From assembly GCF_029784135.1 (NCBI RefSeq), contig NC_073746.1, positions 100,704,515-100,768,514 on the forward strand: a stretch of 64,000 bases of DNA, read 5' to 3'. Position 1 is the stretch's first letter. Each line of letters starts with the position of its first letter. The position numbers and the translations under genes were made by a program. Below, one piece after another: positions 47,005-59,850 of this stretch. The DNA is from Toxorhynchites rutilus septentrionalis (taxonomy: Eukaryota; Arthropoda; Insecta; Diptera; Culicidae). Under the pieces are notes generated by a model. That model made no database searches. It saw nothing but the letters and a program-made list of their open reading frames with translations, and was not told the DNA's origin.

Positions 47005-47635
47005 ACTAGGTTAACAAAGAAAATATTGATTAAGTATGTTACTCAAACTGAATTGTAACGATCACGCAGGAACTGTTCAATTACAAAGAAATGTTCGAAT
47101 AGTTTCACAGTAACATTTTCAGTTGATTTCAATATTCCGGACATATTCTTCAGGTTTGATTTAACGTTCGAATTAACATCTCAATAGAACTACTATCTTC
47201 AGCGTTTTTCTCAGGGTTTTCAACACTTTCCAGTATATCGGTATCTGGCATCAGCTCACAGCAAATCACGTTTTGGTCCTTTTTGCACTAATTATTAAAA
47301 GACATTGAGCAATCGAACGGTATTGTACCGTCGACATTAGCAAGCTCACTATGCGTTAATTATGCCAGCGGAATATCACTCCCGTCCATGTTGGTTGTGC
47401 TTTAAAGTTAGGAATTCCCAGTTTCTGGACAAATTCTCAAGCCATATCCCGAAGAATAGAAGAGGGGTAATTTATTTTGTCTAGCTTGCTAAAACAAAAA
47501 TTCATTGACCAACCTTATATGCTTTTGGTCAAGATACAATTTTCCATTCCGATTCCATTTTTACTTTAGTTTGAGTAGTGTTGATACCGCACTTTGTGCA
47601 ATACTGAAATTTTTTGCAGCTTCAGACCCTGTTCG
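47005..47635 (-). pseudogene. heavily decayed pogo/Tigger-like transposase
   Basis: Minus-strand fragments in several frames: AAKNFSIAQSAVSTLLKLK, resembling the N-terminal helix-turn-helix of jerky/Tigger proteins, and QARQNKLPLFYSSGYGLRI, resembling the second DNA-binding part (usual form: AR..KLPLSGP-L). Many stops. It lies directly outside the transposon terminus at 46996 and may belong to that element. Weak, motif-based call. Confidence 0.4.
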
Positions 47636-47639
47636 CGCG

Positions 47640-47985
47640 CAACCGTTATGATTTTCGGATACTTCACAGACCAAACAAATTGAATTCAAACATAAAACTT
47701 AACGCGAACAGATATATTTCTAACAGATCCGATTTGGCCGACGGTATAATTCTGTCCCTAATTCTCTTCTATTTCTACAGTCAGCTGTTTGAGTCAGTAG
47801 TAGCGAACCATCGATCAAAGCAATAATGAAAATCCTGTTCTCCAGAGAAACTTGATCGTTCTACGTTATCGCTTAATATGAAACAGACCAAGCAATACTG
47901 TGTGAGTAAAAAGGTACACAATATCACTTGACTCTTGTGGATCGCAATTGCTCGGGATGTTCAAACTATTTCGGCACGAACATGC
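47640..47985 (-). mobile_element. fragment of the LINE 5' untranslated region
   Basis: Nearly identical to 46352-46659 of N1, and includes the extra 5' bases seen in N2 (CAATTGCTCGGGATGTTCAA, plus reading). It contains only 5' untranslated sequence and has no 3' end, A tail or coding part. Confidence 0.85.
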
Positions 47986-48404
47986 CGGCCGCCTTGAAAT
48001 ATCCTAAATTTCAATTATCTCTGTCCTACTCTAGCCCTACTTTTACACGTATACAAAAAATGGGTATAAGATTTGCTTGCACAGTTAGCTATTGTTCTCT
48101 CTAGCATAGCTGTACATTACGTCTTCTGGTTTGTTTACGTCTGGTGTCTGTAACGGTACTGTGTGTCCAACCTTGGCCTTGATCTGATGAGTGTTGTAAA
48201 ATGTAATCTGCATTCGTATTCTCACTTTGTGACCTTGTTTCCAGTTGCGCTCAATAGTACTCAGGAAAGTATTGAACAGTTGTGTAATTGTTGTGATGAT
48301 CGATCTATGCTATCGACGATGAATTAATGTAGTGTGAGTTGTTTGTCGCTGCGCTGGTTACTGATGGTCTACAGCTGCCATTTTGAGGCATTGTGATGTG
48401 ATTT
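47986..48404. other. no gene identified
   Basis: Unrecognised sequence between the LINE 5' fragment and the A tail of N2. Confidence 0.4.
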
Positions 48405-49040
48405 TGTTTTTTTTTTCCAAAATATATTTTTTATTAAGGCACATGTGGCGTTAGCCTGACGGAGCCGGGAGTCCAATATTTTGACAATTTTTGTCTTATA
48501 ACTATGTTAGTAATATGTAACCGATTACTCGCGGTTGGCTCGAGGTTAGTATTACAAGTGTTCTCATAATTGGTATGTTGCAGTCTTCGATGCTCTATAC
48601 GTGTGCCCGACACGGGCTACTTCCTATTGGGATGCAGCTGACCATTAATCAGCAACGCTCCCTAGTCTGTACCCCATATCTAGCGTGGTGCGTCTTTCTC
48701 GACTCGAGGAATCCAGGATAGAATGGTCACTAGCCGGCGCAATCATCAGTTCGTGTAGAGTTGTCATGAGCGGTACAACCTTTGGCTCTTGTTGAATGAT
48801 CAGTGGACTGCACAACCTTCGGCCCGTGCATCTGTAAAGAGTGTGTGTATGTATTGCCGCGACTATGTAAAAGTTTATCGATCGGATAGGAGGGATATGA
48901 AACGGGGACACAACGAAGGAAACATCATTAAACGTTGACATCGGCGTTTCTGAGGAACAGGTATAGATGAAGCAGAAGATCAGGATCCCGGCTACCTAAG
49001 ATATCCCGGACGGGGATATCCGATTTTCTGCCTTGTGCTC

Positions 49041-52000
49041 TCAGTGCTCTAGAGAGCTGAGAGCGAGCAGCATGGAACCGGATACACGACCACTCCACAT
49101 GCGCTGCCAACTTACGAGCGTATACTGACGAGGAATGTGGAAAAATTCATTATAAGCAATTTGCCTTTCAAAAAGTGTGCCTTCTAAAGCGCCCACCTTA
49201 GCTAGCGAGTCCGCTTTCTCATTCCCCGGAATCGAGCAATGAGAGGGAACCCATACTAAGGTAATCTTGAATAATTTTTCGACCAAAACACTCAATAGTT
49301 GTCTTATTCTAGTTAGGAAATAAGATGAGCGTTTATCAACCTTCATTGAGCGGATTGCCTCTATTGAGCTGAGACTGTCTGAAAAAATAAAATAGTGGTC
49401 GATGGGCAATGTTTCAATGATCCCTAGAGCATAGTATATCGCACCCATTTCTGCGACATACACGGAACAAGGATCTTTGAGTTTGAAAGAGGCACTGGAA
49501 TTTTCATTGAAGATGCCGAAGCCAGTGGACCCGTTTATGTATGAACCGTCAGTAAAGAACATTTTATCAGATCCACCTTTCCCATATTTTTCCGAAAATA
49601 TCGACGGAATAACATTGGAGCGTAGGTGATCTGGTATTCCGTGGATTTTTTGTCGCATGGACAGATCAAAAATGACAGAGGAATTGCAAAAGTATGGGAA
49701 GCAAACTTGGTTGGAGATGCCCGGTGAAGGGTGCACTTCATGGGTAAGGTACTCATGGTATAAAGACATAAAACTTGACTGAGGAGTCAGTTGGAGTAGA
49801 TTTTCGAAGTTATCAATCACCAATGGATTCATGATCTTGCAACGGATGAGAAATCTGTAGGATAATTCTGTGAACCGAAGAGTAAGCGGGGGTACTCCTG
49901 CCAAAAATTCGAGACTCATCGTATGTGTCGAATGCAAACACCCCATGGCTATACGCAAGCAACGATATTGCATCCCCTCCAGCTTGAGAATATGAATCCT
50001 GGCAGCTGATCGGAAGCAAAAACTGCCATATTCTAACACTGATAATATCGTTGTTTTGTACAACTGAATGAGGTCTCCTGGATGGGCGCCCCACCATGTC
50101 CCGGTTATTGTTTGGAGAAAATTGATTCTTTGCTGGCATTTCTGTTTCAAATACGCAATGTGTCTCCCCCAGGTACACTTAGAATCAAAATATACACCCA
50201 GGTATTTGAAAAACATAGAGTGTTGGATCGTTTTGCCGGATAGGTGAAGCTGGAATTGGGCGGGTTCGTGCTTCCTAGAAAAAACGACCATTTCAGTTTT
50301 CTCCGTAGAGAATTCGATACCCAGCTTGAGGGCCCACGTGAACAGATTGTTCAGGGTATCTTGCAACGACTTTTGCAGAACGACGGGATTAGTACCCGTG
50401 ATGGAAATAACTCCATCGTCTGCAAGTTGTCTCAGCGTGCAGTCTCTAGTTAGACAATCATCCATATCATTGAAGTAAAAACTGTACAAGAGGGGGCTTA
50501 GGCAGGAGCCTTGTGGTAGGCCCATAAAACTGTAACGAGAAGATTTCGAGCTGCCATGAGAAAAAATCATGTGCTTTTCTGACAGTAAATTGTACAGAAA
50601 ATTATTCAGAATTGGCGAAAGTCCACGATTATGAAGCTTCTCTGAGAGAATTTCCATGGAAACTGAATCAAATGCCCCTTTGATATCGAGAAAAACGGAA
50701 GCCATTTGTTCTTTGCGAGCAAATGCGATTTGGATTTCAGAAGATAGCAGCGCGAGACAATCATTTGTCCCTCTACCTCGGCGGAAGCCAAACTGCACCA
50801 AACACCAAATTTGTCATCATATAAATCAAAATAACCTGCTAAGTTCGATGCAATCTGGATATCGTCCCCATCACAGCACAAAAACCGCAATGCTGAAGGT
50901 GTTCGATGATATAGGACTTATTCTGGATAAGGGTCGACCTGTTGTCCTATTACTTCTTGATTTTTCAAAAGCTTTCGACACGATTTCCCACGAAATTTTG
51001 TGTAAAAAACTGTCGCAAAACTTTGATTTCTCGAGTCATGCAACGACATTGCTGCGATCGTATCTAATAGGACGAAGTCAGACCGTTTTTAGTAACGATG
51101 TTTATTCTAGATTTCTTCCAATATCCTCGGGAGTACCCCAAGGTTCGATATTAGGACCAATCTTATTCTCATTGTATATTAACGATCTTCCTGATGTTCT
51201 AAAATGTTGTAAAATACACATTTTTGCGGACGACGTCCAGGTATACTTCGACTGCCTGGATAATACAGCATCGACCATTTCAAGAAATATAAATGGAGAC
51301 CTTGTCAGAATACATGAATGGTCGTGCAGAAATAAACTTATGTTGAATGCCAATAAAACCAATGCATTATTCATAAATAACTCGCAATCCAATAACGTTC
51401 TCAAACCAGTGCTGCAGTTGAATAGTTCAATAATTCAATATGTTGAAAGCGGGTTGAGTCTCGGTATAATTATTCAATCTAACTTTAGCTTTGATAAATT
51501 TATTTTTAAACAATGTGGAAAAGTGTATGGTACCCTTCGTACATTGTATGCTACCACATCGTTCCTCAGCACTGACACTAAACTTAAGCTTTTCAAAAGC
51601 CTGGTATTGCCGCACTTCATCGCCTGCGATTTCCTTTTATCTAACTCATCAGTTTTTGCGCAATCTAAACTACAAGTAGCATTGAACGCTTGTGTTCGAT
51701 ATGTTTTCAGACTGAGTAGATTTGCCAGAGTTTCTCACCTTCAACATCGTCTGATTGGTTGTCCATTTCGCAAATTTGCTCCGATGAGATGTTGCATCTT
51801 TTTATTCAATCTTGCAAGAACAAAACTTCCAGGCTACTTACACGAAAAACTAGTAACTCTAAGAAGTTCACGCTCAAAAAAATATGCAATTCCACGACAC
51901 TTCACTTCCAGGTATGGTAACTCTTTCTTCGTGAGAGGCATTTCACACTGGAATTCATTGCCAAATGAGTTGACTCTTGTAAAATCACAAACACTATTTA

Positions 52001-53771
52001 AGAGGAAATGTATAGAGCACTTTAATTGTTAAACTCAAGAAATTCTTCAAAGTAATAATTAATAATTTAATAATCAGTAATGCACCATTTGTACGTAAAT
52101 CAGTGTAACAATTAAAGAGACAAAAGTCTCAAGTTACAAATTAAATTTGAATAAAGAATAAAGAATAAAGAAACTGCGTATTTGACAGAAAATTGTTCGT
52201 TTCGACCCACTTGTCCAAACGAAGTAGAATCATTTTCTCTAACAATTTACGAATACAGGATAACATTGCAATCGGCCTATACGAGTTGTGATCGCAAGCC
52301 GGCTTGTTGGGTTTCCGTATGGCTATCACTCTCACTTGTCTCCAGTCATGCGGGACAATATTCAGCTCCAGAAACTTGTTGAACAAGTTCAGCAAACGCT
52401 GTTTTGCCAAGTCGGGAAGATTCTTCAACAAGTTGAATTTAATCTTGTCCGACCCGGAGCTGAATTGTTACATGAGAGAAGGGCAATTGAGAATTCCACC
52501 ATCGAAAAATTCTCATAATCGCTTTGAAGTGGAATGTCTCGTACGACGTTTTGTGCAGAAACGGTGTCGGGGCAAACCTTCCTTGCAAAGTTAAAAATCC
52601 AACGGTCAGAGTATTCCTCACTTTCGTTTGTATGGTTCCAGCCACGCATTTTCCTAGCCGTATTCCAAAGAGTGCTCATAGCGGTCTCCCTTGACAAACC
52701 ATTGACGAACTTCCGCCAATATCCACGCTTTTTTGCTTTAATCAAACCTTTTAGTTTGGCTTCTAGAGCTTGGTACTTTAGAAACCATTCCACTAATCCA
52801 GTTTTCCTGAATTTTTTGAAAGCGGATGATTTTTCAAGGTAGACCTTTGAACACTCCTTGTCCCACCAAAGTGATGGAGGACGACGTCGGAAAGTGGTAG
52901 CCGGTACACGTTTCTTTTGAGCTTGAAGTGCGCTTTCGTAAATCAAACTCGATATAAAGTTATACTCTTCGAGTGGAGGAAGTTCATGCATTGAAACAAT
53001 TGCTTCAGATATTATTTCCGCAAATGTTCTCCAGTCAATATTCTTCGTGAGGTCATACGAAATATTGACTGACTCACGAGAGCTTGATTCATTAGCGATC
53101 GATAAAATTATTGGTAGGTGATCACTACCGTGGGGATCTTGGATTACCTTCCACATGCAATCCAGGGATAACGAAGAAGAGCATAGAGATATGTCTAGCA
53201 TGCTTGCCCGTGCAGGAGGGTTGGCTATTCTGGTTGCTTCCCCAGTATTCAAAACTGTCAATTTGAAGTTGTCGCACAGATCATAAATCAAAGTGGCACG
53301 GTTGTCATCGTAGAGTGATCCCCATGCTGTTCCATGGGAGTTAAAATCACCTAAGATTACCCGCGGCTCCGGCATTGCCTCGATAGTATCAAAGAACTGA
53401 TGGCGGCCTACCGTAGTTCTGGGAGGGATATATATCGAAGCAATGCAGAGGTCTTTGCCATTGATTTGTGTCTGGCAAGCAACAACTTCAATGCCTGTCA
53501 TCGATGGGAGAGTGACTCTATAGAAGGAGTGACATTTTTTAATCCCCAATAGCACGCCACCAAACGAGTCATTTCGGTCGAGGCGAATAATGTTGAAATC
53601 GTGGAAATTCAGCTCATCGGCTGAAGAAAGCCATGTTTCACAGAGAGAAAATACATCACAGTTAGAGCTGTGAACTAAAAATTTAAACTGATCTAGTTTA
53701 GGAATAATGATTCTGCAATTCCACTGTATTACAGTGGTCAAATCCTTGACCTCTTGCACTGAATCAGGCAT
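49041..53771 (-). pseudogene. LINE N2 ORF2, interrupted and frameshifted
   Basis: It starts at ATG 53771 and matches N1 ORF2. A missing C at about 52452-52455 (GACCCGGAG against GACCCCGGAG in N1) ends the frame after NNSAPG. A 1374-bp LINE insertion then separates the reverse transcriptase into 52177-52450 and 50796-49041. The downstream part is open from RT (QFGFRRGRGTNDC) through RNase H to 49041 and retains the base lost in N1. Confidence 0.9.
50797..52170 (+). mobile_element. 5'-truncated Jockey/CR1-type LINE in N2
   Basis: It is absent from N1. It is flanked by AAACTGC on both sides (50790-50796, 52171-52177). It contains an open frame to a TAA at 52032 with reverse transcriptase motifs: SGYRPHHSTKTAM, LLLLDFSKAFDTISHEIL, SSGVPQGSILGPILFSLYIN, and the catalytic FADDVQVY; it then runs to FKRKCIEHFNC. 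The 3' end has the tail (AATAAAG)3. The endonuclease and early RT are missing through 5' truncation. Clade assignment between Jockey and CR1 is uncertain. Confidence 0.88.
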
Positions 53772-55158
53772 CGAGGGGAATGAACGCTGCCAAAAAACCA
53801 CATTTTTCTTTCAAAAATGTTTTCACAATCGGAAGCAAACATAAAACTATGCTTTTAAGAGGGTCGTTTATATTTAAAGCATTTAAAATGTTGTCCACCA
53901 GGTCAGAAAGCGCAAGCAAGCCAGATTGTGGCTGTTGCCTCGACCGCGAAAAAGGAGCAGACGTGTTGGGTGCTGCTCCGGGAAGTGCTGAGGACCCCTG
54001 GTGCGTAGAAGAACCGCTTAAACCAGGAGGTACTTGCTTCGGTCTATTCTCAGCACGATCGATTCGAGGCTTCATTCCAACTTGGGAAGTTTCGGTTTTC
54101 TTTCTGGGGAGTGAAGGAAAAGAAGTATTTTTTCTTTTCCTGATGGCACCCTGCGATGTACCGGAACTTCCTGCATTGGGAGCGTCAGCAACAGGCTCGT
54201 CGTTCTGCAGAATGGAGTAGGGATTGTCCTGAGTCGTTAGAACGGGACTCTTAAGCATTTCTGCATAAGTCCGCTTGGAACGTTCTTTTAAGGAACGCTT
54301 GATTTTTTCCCCTCGTTGTATGTACACCGGGCATTGAGTAAGATCATGAGGAGTCCCGCCGCAATGAAGACACTTGCGCTCTTTCGGGCAAGGATTCTCA
54401 TCATGGCTCTCTCCACAATCTGCGCAACGTTTTTTGTTGCAACAATAGGCGGCCGTGTGACCGAGTTGCATACATTTGTTGCATTTCATTACCCGGGGTA
54501 CAAACAACCGAACAGGTAAACGAAGTGCACCTATTGCAACGTAGTTAGGAAGGGCGGAACCCTCAAATGTCACACGAAAAGAGTTTGTCCGATTGAGGAC
54601 TCGTTTGTCATTTTTAAGTGACACAGATTTCAGTCGATCGCATGCAAGAATCTTCACACTTTTAAGTGAAGAGTTCTTGAAGCGACCGACACCATCGAGT
54701 ATCTCTTTTCGAATCAAACCCTTTTCGTTTATTACACCGTCTATTTCAACGTTGCAACAGGGTACGTATACGCGATACTCGATCGCAAAGAGATCACAGC
54801 GCGTTATTTCATTCGCTTGGGTTCTGCTGGAGACGACAACTCGTAATTTGTCTGGCCCCATCCGAGTAATCTCGGTAACTTCGGAAAATTTCTGTGTCAA
54901 CTCTTTTGAGATGCGAATGACGTTAAGAGGTTTGGATTTTCGTCTAAAGTATACGATAAATGGGCCTTTGGCGCCATCAGGGTATTCTTTTAGACGAAAA
55001 TCCTGCTTCTCGTCTTTTTCCTCATCTTCAGAGCTTTATATCTCGTAAACAGAATTTTCCTCCTCATCTTCTGTTTCATCCTCCTGCTCTTCAGGAGGAG
55101 GTTCATTATCTGATATATTCTTTGGTGTGGATGGGGGATCCTCCCCGCCCTCTGCCAT
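53764..55158 (-). pseudogene. LINE N2 ORF1 with nonsense codon 41
   Basis: Aligned base by base with N1 ORF1 (44453-45847), it keeps the acidic N-terminus, the three CCHC knuckles and the 8-base overlap with ORF2. Codon 41 is TAA (55038-55036) where N1 has GAA. A downstream ATG would leave a frame of 378 codons (54900-53764) that still holds the zinc knuckles. Confidence 0.92.
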
Positions 55159-55479
55159 ATTAATAAAAACGAAGAAGTAGACAACTGTTCGATATGAACA
55201 GAATATAATAATTTGGAAAATATAAATTAGTAAAAGAAATTATATTACTATATTAGTTATTGTTGAAAATTTTATTTATTTCAATTTTTGTTATTATGTG
55301 TAATTTGAAAATGAAAAACAGGAAGTGGGTTATATCTATGGTATAACCGCAAGGGTGACGTAGGACTATCGTTGATTTAGAGATCATTTGTTTGAAGTTG
55401 AATCTGAATTCATTCTGAATGAATGAATATTTGGAGAACTTCGAAAACGAGAGCGTTACGTTGGAGGCACAAGGTTTTA

Positions 55480-58400
55480 TGCATCCAATATTGGATACGG
55501 AAATATCCTACTGATGGGGAAGAATAATCTTCTGAAGCTATCCTGTTAATTGCGATTGATTGAAAAACCACAAAACCAAATGTATTTGGTCACAGTGTTA
55601 CATGGATAGAAAACATTCAATTAAACTCTTTCACATGAATATATTTTGAAAATTCCCAAAGGAACTGGCAGATTATTTTCAGTAACGATTAGATATTTCC
55701 ACATTTTCCTCGATACTGGAAGCCCACCAGTGGTTAATTCCAACTCGATAACCACCTGTTAATAGCACTTGATTGAAACATATTTGGTCACAGTGTTACA
55801 TGGATAGAAAACATTCAATTAAACTCTTTCACATGAATATATTTTGAAAATTTCCAAAGGAACTGGCAGATTATTTTCAGTAACGATTAGATATTTCCAC
55901 ATTTTCCTCGATACTGGAAGCCCACCAGTGGTTAATGCCAACTCGATAACCACCTGTTAATAGCACTTGGTTGAAACATATTTGGTCACAGTGTAACCTG
56001 GATAGAAAACATTCAATTAAACTCTTTCACATGAATATATTTTGAAAATTCCCAAAGGAACTGGCAGATTATTTTCCAGCAATGATTAGATCTTTCCGGA
56101 ACTTTCTCGATGCTGAATGGCATCCTAACGGAAAGAGTTCTGCGCGTGTATGTGTCGATCCTTCGCCGTCCACCTCCTCCAGCACGTTAGGCAACGATGT
56201 TGTCTTGTCGATGTCCTCACGAAAAATGAATGTGTCTCACCACCAGAATATCGCTTAAGTATGCTTTTTGTGTGTGATTGAATCGAGAGAAGGTGTGGTT
56301 TACGATGGCAATTTGGAAGGCAAACTAGAGGGGAATGAACTCTCTGAGATCGGAATTTTCGGCGACTGAGCAATAATCGATTGCGGGCGCATACAATATT
56401 GGATACGGAAATATCCTACTGATTGGGAAGAATAATCTTCTGAAGCTATCCTGTTAATTGCGATTGATTGAAAAACCACAAAACCAAATGTATTTGGTCA
56501 CAGTGTTACATGGATAGAAAACATTCAATTAAACTCTTTCACATGAATATATTTTGAAAATTTCCAAAGGAACTGGCAGATTATTTTCAGTAACGATTAG
56601 ATATTTCCACATTTTCCTCGATACTGGAAGCCCACCAATGGTTAATGCCAACTCGATAACCACCTGTTAATAGCACTTGATTGAAATATATTTGGTCACA
56701 GTGTAACATGGATAGAAAACTTCAATTAAACTCTTTCACATGAATATATTTTGAAAATTCCCAAAGGAACTGCCAGATTATTTTCCAGCAATGATTAGAT
56801 CTTTCCGGAACTTTCTCGATGCTGAATGGCATCCTAACGGAAAGAGTTCTGCGCGTGTATGTGTCGATCCTTCGCCGTCCACCTCCTCCAGCACGTTAGG
56901 CAACGATGTTGTCTTGTCGATGTCCTCACGAAAAATGAATGTGTCTCACCACCAGAATATCGCTTAAGTATGCTTTTTGTGTGTGATTGAATCGAGAGAA
57001 GGTGTGGTTTACGATGGCAATTTGGAAGGCAAACTAGAGGGGAATGAACTCTCTGACTTCGGAACTTTCGGCGACTGAGCAATAATCGATTGCGGGCGCA
57101 TACAATATTGGATACGGAAATATCCTACTGATGGGGAAGAATAATCTTCTGAAGCTATCCTGTTAATTGCGATTGATTGAAAAACCACAAAACCAAATGT
57201 ATTTGGTCACAGTGTTACATGGATAGAAAACATTCAATTAAACTCTGTCACATGAATATATTTTGAAAATTCCTAGAGGAACTGGCAGATTAATTTCAGT
57301 AACGATTAGATATTTCCACATTTTCCTCGATACTGGAAGCCCACCAGTGGTTAATGCCAACTCGATAACCACCTGTTAATAGCACTTGGTTGAAACATAT
57401 TTGGTCACAGTGTAACCTGGATAGAAAACATTCAATTAAACTCTTTCACATGAATATATTTTGAAAATTCCCAGAGGAACTGGCAGATTATTTTCAGTAA
57501 CGATTAGTTATTTCCACATTTTCCTCGATACTGGAAGCCCACCAGTGGTTAATACCAACTCGATAACCACCTGTTAATAGCACTTGATTGAAACATATTT
57601 GGTCACAGTGTTACATGGATAGAAAACATTCAATTAAACTCTTTCACATGAATATATTTTGAAAATTCCCAAAGGAACTGGCAGATTATTTTCCAGCAAT
57701 GATTAGATCTTTCCGGAACTTTCTCGATGCTGAATGGCATCCTAACGGAAAGAGTTCTGCGCGTGTATGTGTCGATCCTTCGCCGTCCACCTCCTCCAGC
57801 ACGTTAGGCAACGATGTTGTCTTGTCGATGTCCTCACGAAAAATGAATGTGTCTCACCACCAGAATATCGCTTAAGTATGCTTTTTGTGTGTGATTGAAT
57901 CGAGAGAAGGTGTGGTTTACGATGGCAATTTGGAAGGCAAACTAGAGGGGAATGAACTCTCTGACTTCGGAACTTTCGGCGACTGAGCAATAATCGATTG
58001 CGGGCGCATACAATATTGGATACGGAAATATCCTACTGATGGGGAAGAATAATCTTCTGAAGCTATCCTGTTAATTGCGATTGATTGAAAAACCACAAAA
58101 CCAAATGTATTTGGTCACAGTGTTACATGGATAGAAAACATTCAATTAAACTCTTTCACATGAATATATTTTGAAAATTCCCAGAGGAACTGGCAGATTA
58201 TTTTCAGTAACGATTAGATATTTCCACATTTTCCTCGATACTGGAAGCCCACCAGTGGTTAATGCCAACTCGATAACCACCTGTTAATAGCACTTGATTG
58301 AAACATATTTGGTCACAGTGTTACATGGATAGAAAACATTCAATTAAACTCTTTCACATGAATATATTTTGAAAATTCCCAGAGGAACTGGCAGATTATT

Positions 58401-59600
58401 TTCAGTAACGATTAGATATTTCCACATTTTCCTCGATACTGGAAGCCCACCAGTGGTTAATGCCAACTCGATAACCACCTGTTAATAGCACTTGATTGAA
58501 ACATATTTGGTCACAGTGTAACATGGATAGAAAACATTCAATTAAACTCTTTCACATGAATATATTTTGAAAATTCCCAGAGGAACTGGCAGATTATTTT
58601 CAGTAACGATTAGTTATTTCCACATTTTCCTCGATACTGGAAGCCCACCAGTGGTTAATGCCAACTCGATAACCACCTGTTAATAGCACTTGATTGAAAC
58701 ATATTTGGTCACAGTGTTACATGGATAGAAAACATTCAATTAAACTCTTTCACATGAATATATTTTGAAAATTCCCAAAGGAACTGGCAGATTATTTTCC
58801 AGCAATGATTAGATCTTTCCGGAACTTTCTCGATGCTGAATGGCATCCTAACGGAAAGAGTTCTGCGCGTGTATGTGTCGATCCTTCGCCGTCCACCTCC
58901 TCCAGCACGTTAGGCAACGATGTTGTATTGTCGATGTCCTCACGAAAAATGAATGTGTCTCACCACCAGAATATCGCTTAAGTATGCTTTTTGTGTGTGA
59001 TTGAATCGAGAGAAGGTGTGGTTTACGATGGCAATTTGGAAGGCAAACTAGAGGGGAATGAACTCTCTGACTTCGGAACTTTCGGCGACTGAGCAATAAT
59101 CGATTGCGGGCGCATACAATATTGGATACGGAAATATCCTACTGATGGGGAAGAATAATCTTCTGAAGCTATCCTGTTAATTGCGATTGATTGAAAAACC
59201 ACAAAACCAAATGTATTTGGTCACAGTGTTACATGGATAGAAAACATTCAATTAAACTCTGTCACATGAATATATTTTGAAAATTCCTAGAGGAACTAGC
59301 AGATTATTTTCAGTAACGATTAGATATTTCCACATTTTCCTCGATACTGGAAGCCCACCATTGGTTAATGCCAACTCGATAACCACCTGTTAATAACACT
59401 TGATTGAAACATATTTGGTCACAGTGTAACATGGATAGAAAACATTCAATTAAACTCTTTCACATGAATATATTTTGAAAATTCCCAGAGGAACTGGCAG
59501 ATTATTTTCAGTAACGATTAGATATTTCCACATTTTTCTCGATACTGGAAGCCCACCAGTGGTTAATGCCAACTCGATAACCACCTGTTAATAGCCGCGC
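55480..59600 (-). repeat. higher-order satellite inside B1
   Basis: The basic monomer is about 198 bp (marker TTTGGTCACAGTGT at 55586, 55784, 55981, 56491, 56691, 57201, 57400, 57598, 58110, 58308, 58506, 58704, 59217, 59414). After 3, 2, 3 and 4 monomers a longer version of about 511 bp occurs, which contains a 313-bp extra block (around 56100-56400, 56810-57110, 57715-58020, 58825-59125). B2 has the same material only once. The repeated minus-strand open frame of 82 codons in each long block is probably chance. Confidence 0.93.
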
Positions 59601-59788
59601 GTGTATGTGTGTGTAGCGATGTCTTCCCAGGGAACCGTTTGTGGCATCACTCTCCTCCTGATAGATTCCCTTCTGGCCTAGGGTGCACAAACAGGCTCTT
59701 GGTGACACCTTTCATCCGCGCTTTCATGATAAATAAAGAGCTTCACCGCAACAGCGACAACATGCTCCAATCGCTGTTCAATTAGAAC

Positions 59789-59850
59789 TGAGTGGATTTC
59801 CGAGCGCCGCTCGCTTATATACCGATTGGTGATTTCAATAGCCTGTTTTG
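59789..59850 (-). promoter_or_regulatory. Pol II core promoter of B1
   Basis: In minus reading CACCAATCGG is followed by TATATAAG (59821-59814) and, 32 bp after the first T, the initiator CTCAGTT (+1 at about 59789). Box content and spacing match an arthropod TATA/Inr promoter. The downstream segment encodes nothing I recognise. Confidence 0.65.

Noticed and set aside
56125..59096. Four identical 82-codon minus frames in the B1 satellite
   Set aside because: Identity follows from the repeat itself; no recognisable domain, and B2 does not keep the frame.
55480..59600. Regularly spaced repeats that could suggest a CRISPR array
   Set aside because: Monomers of 198 bp are contiguous with no unique spacers, in a eukaryotic transposon.
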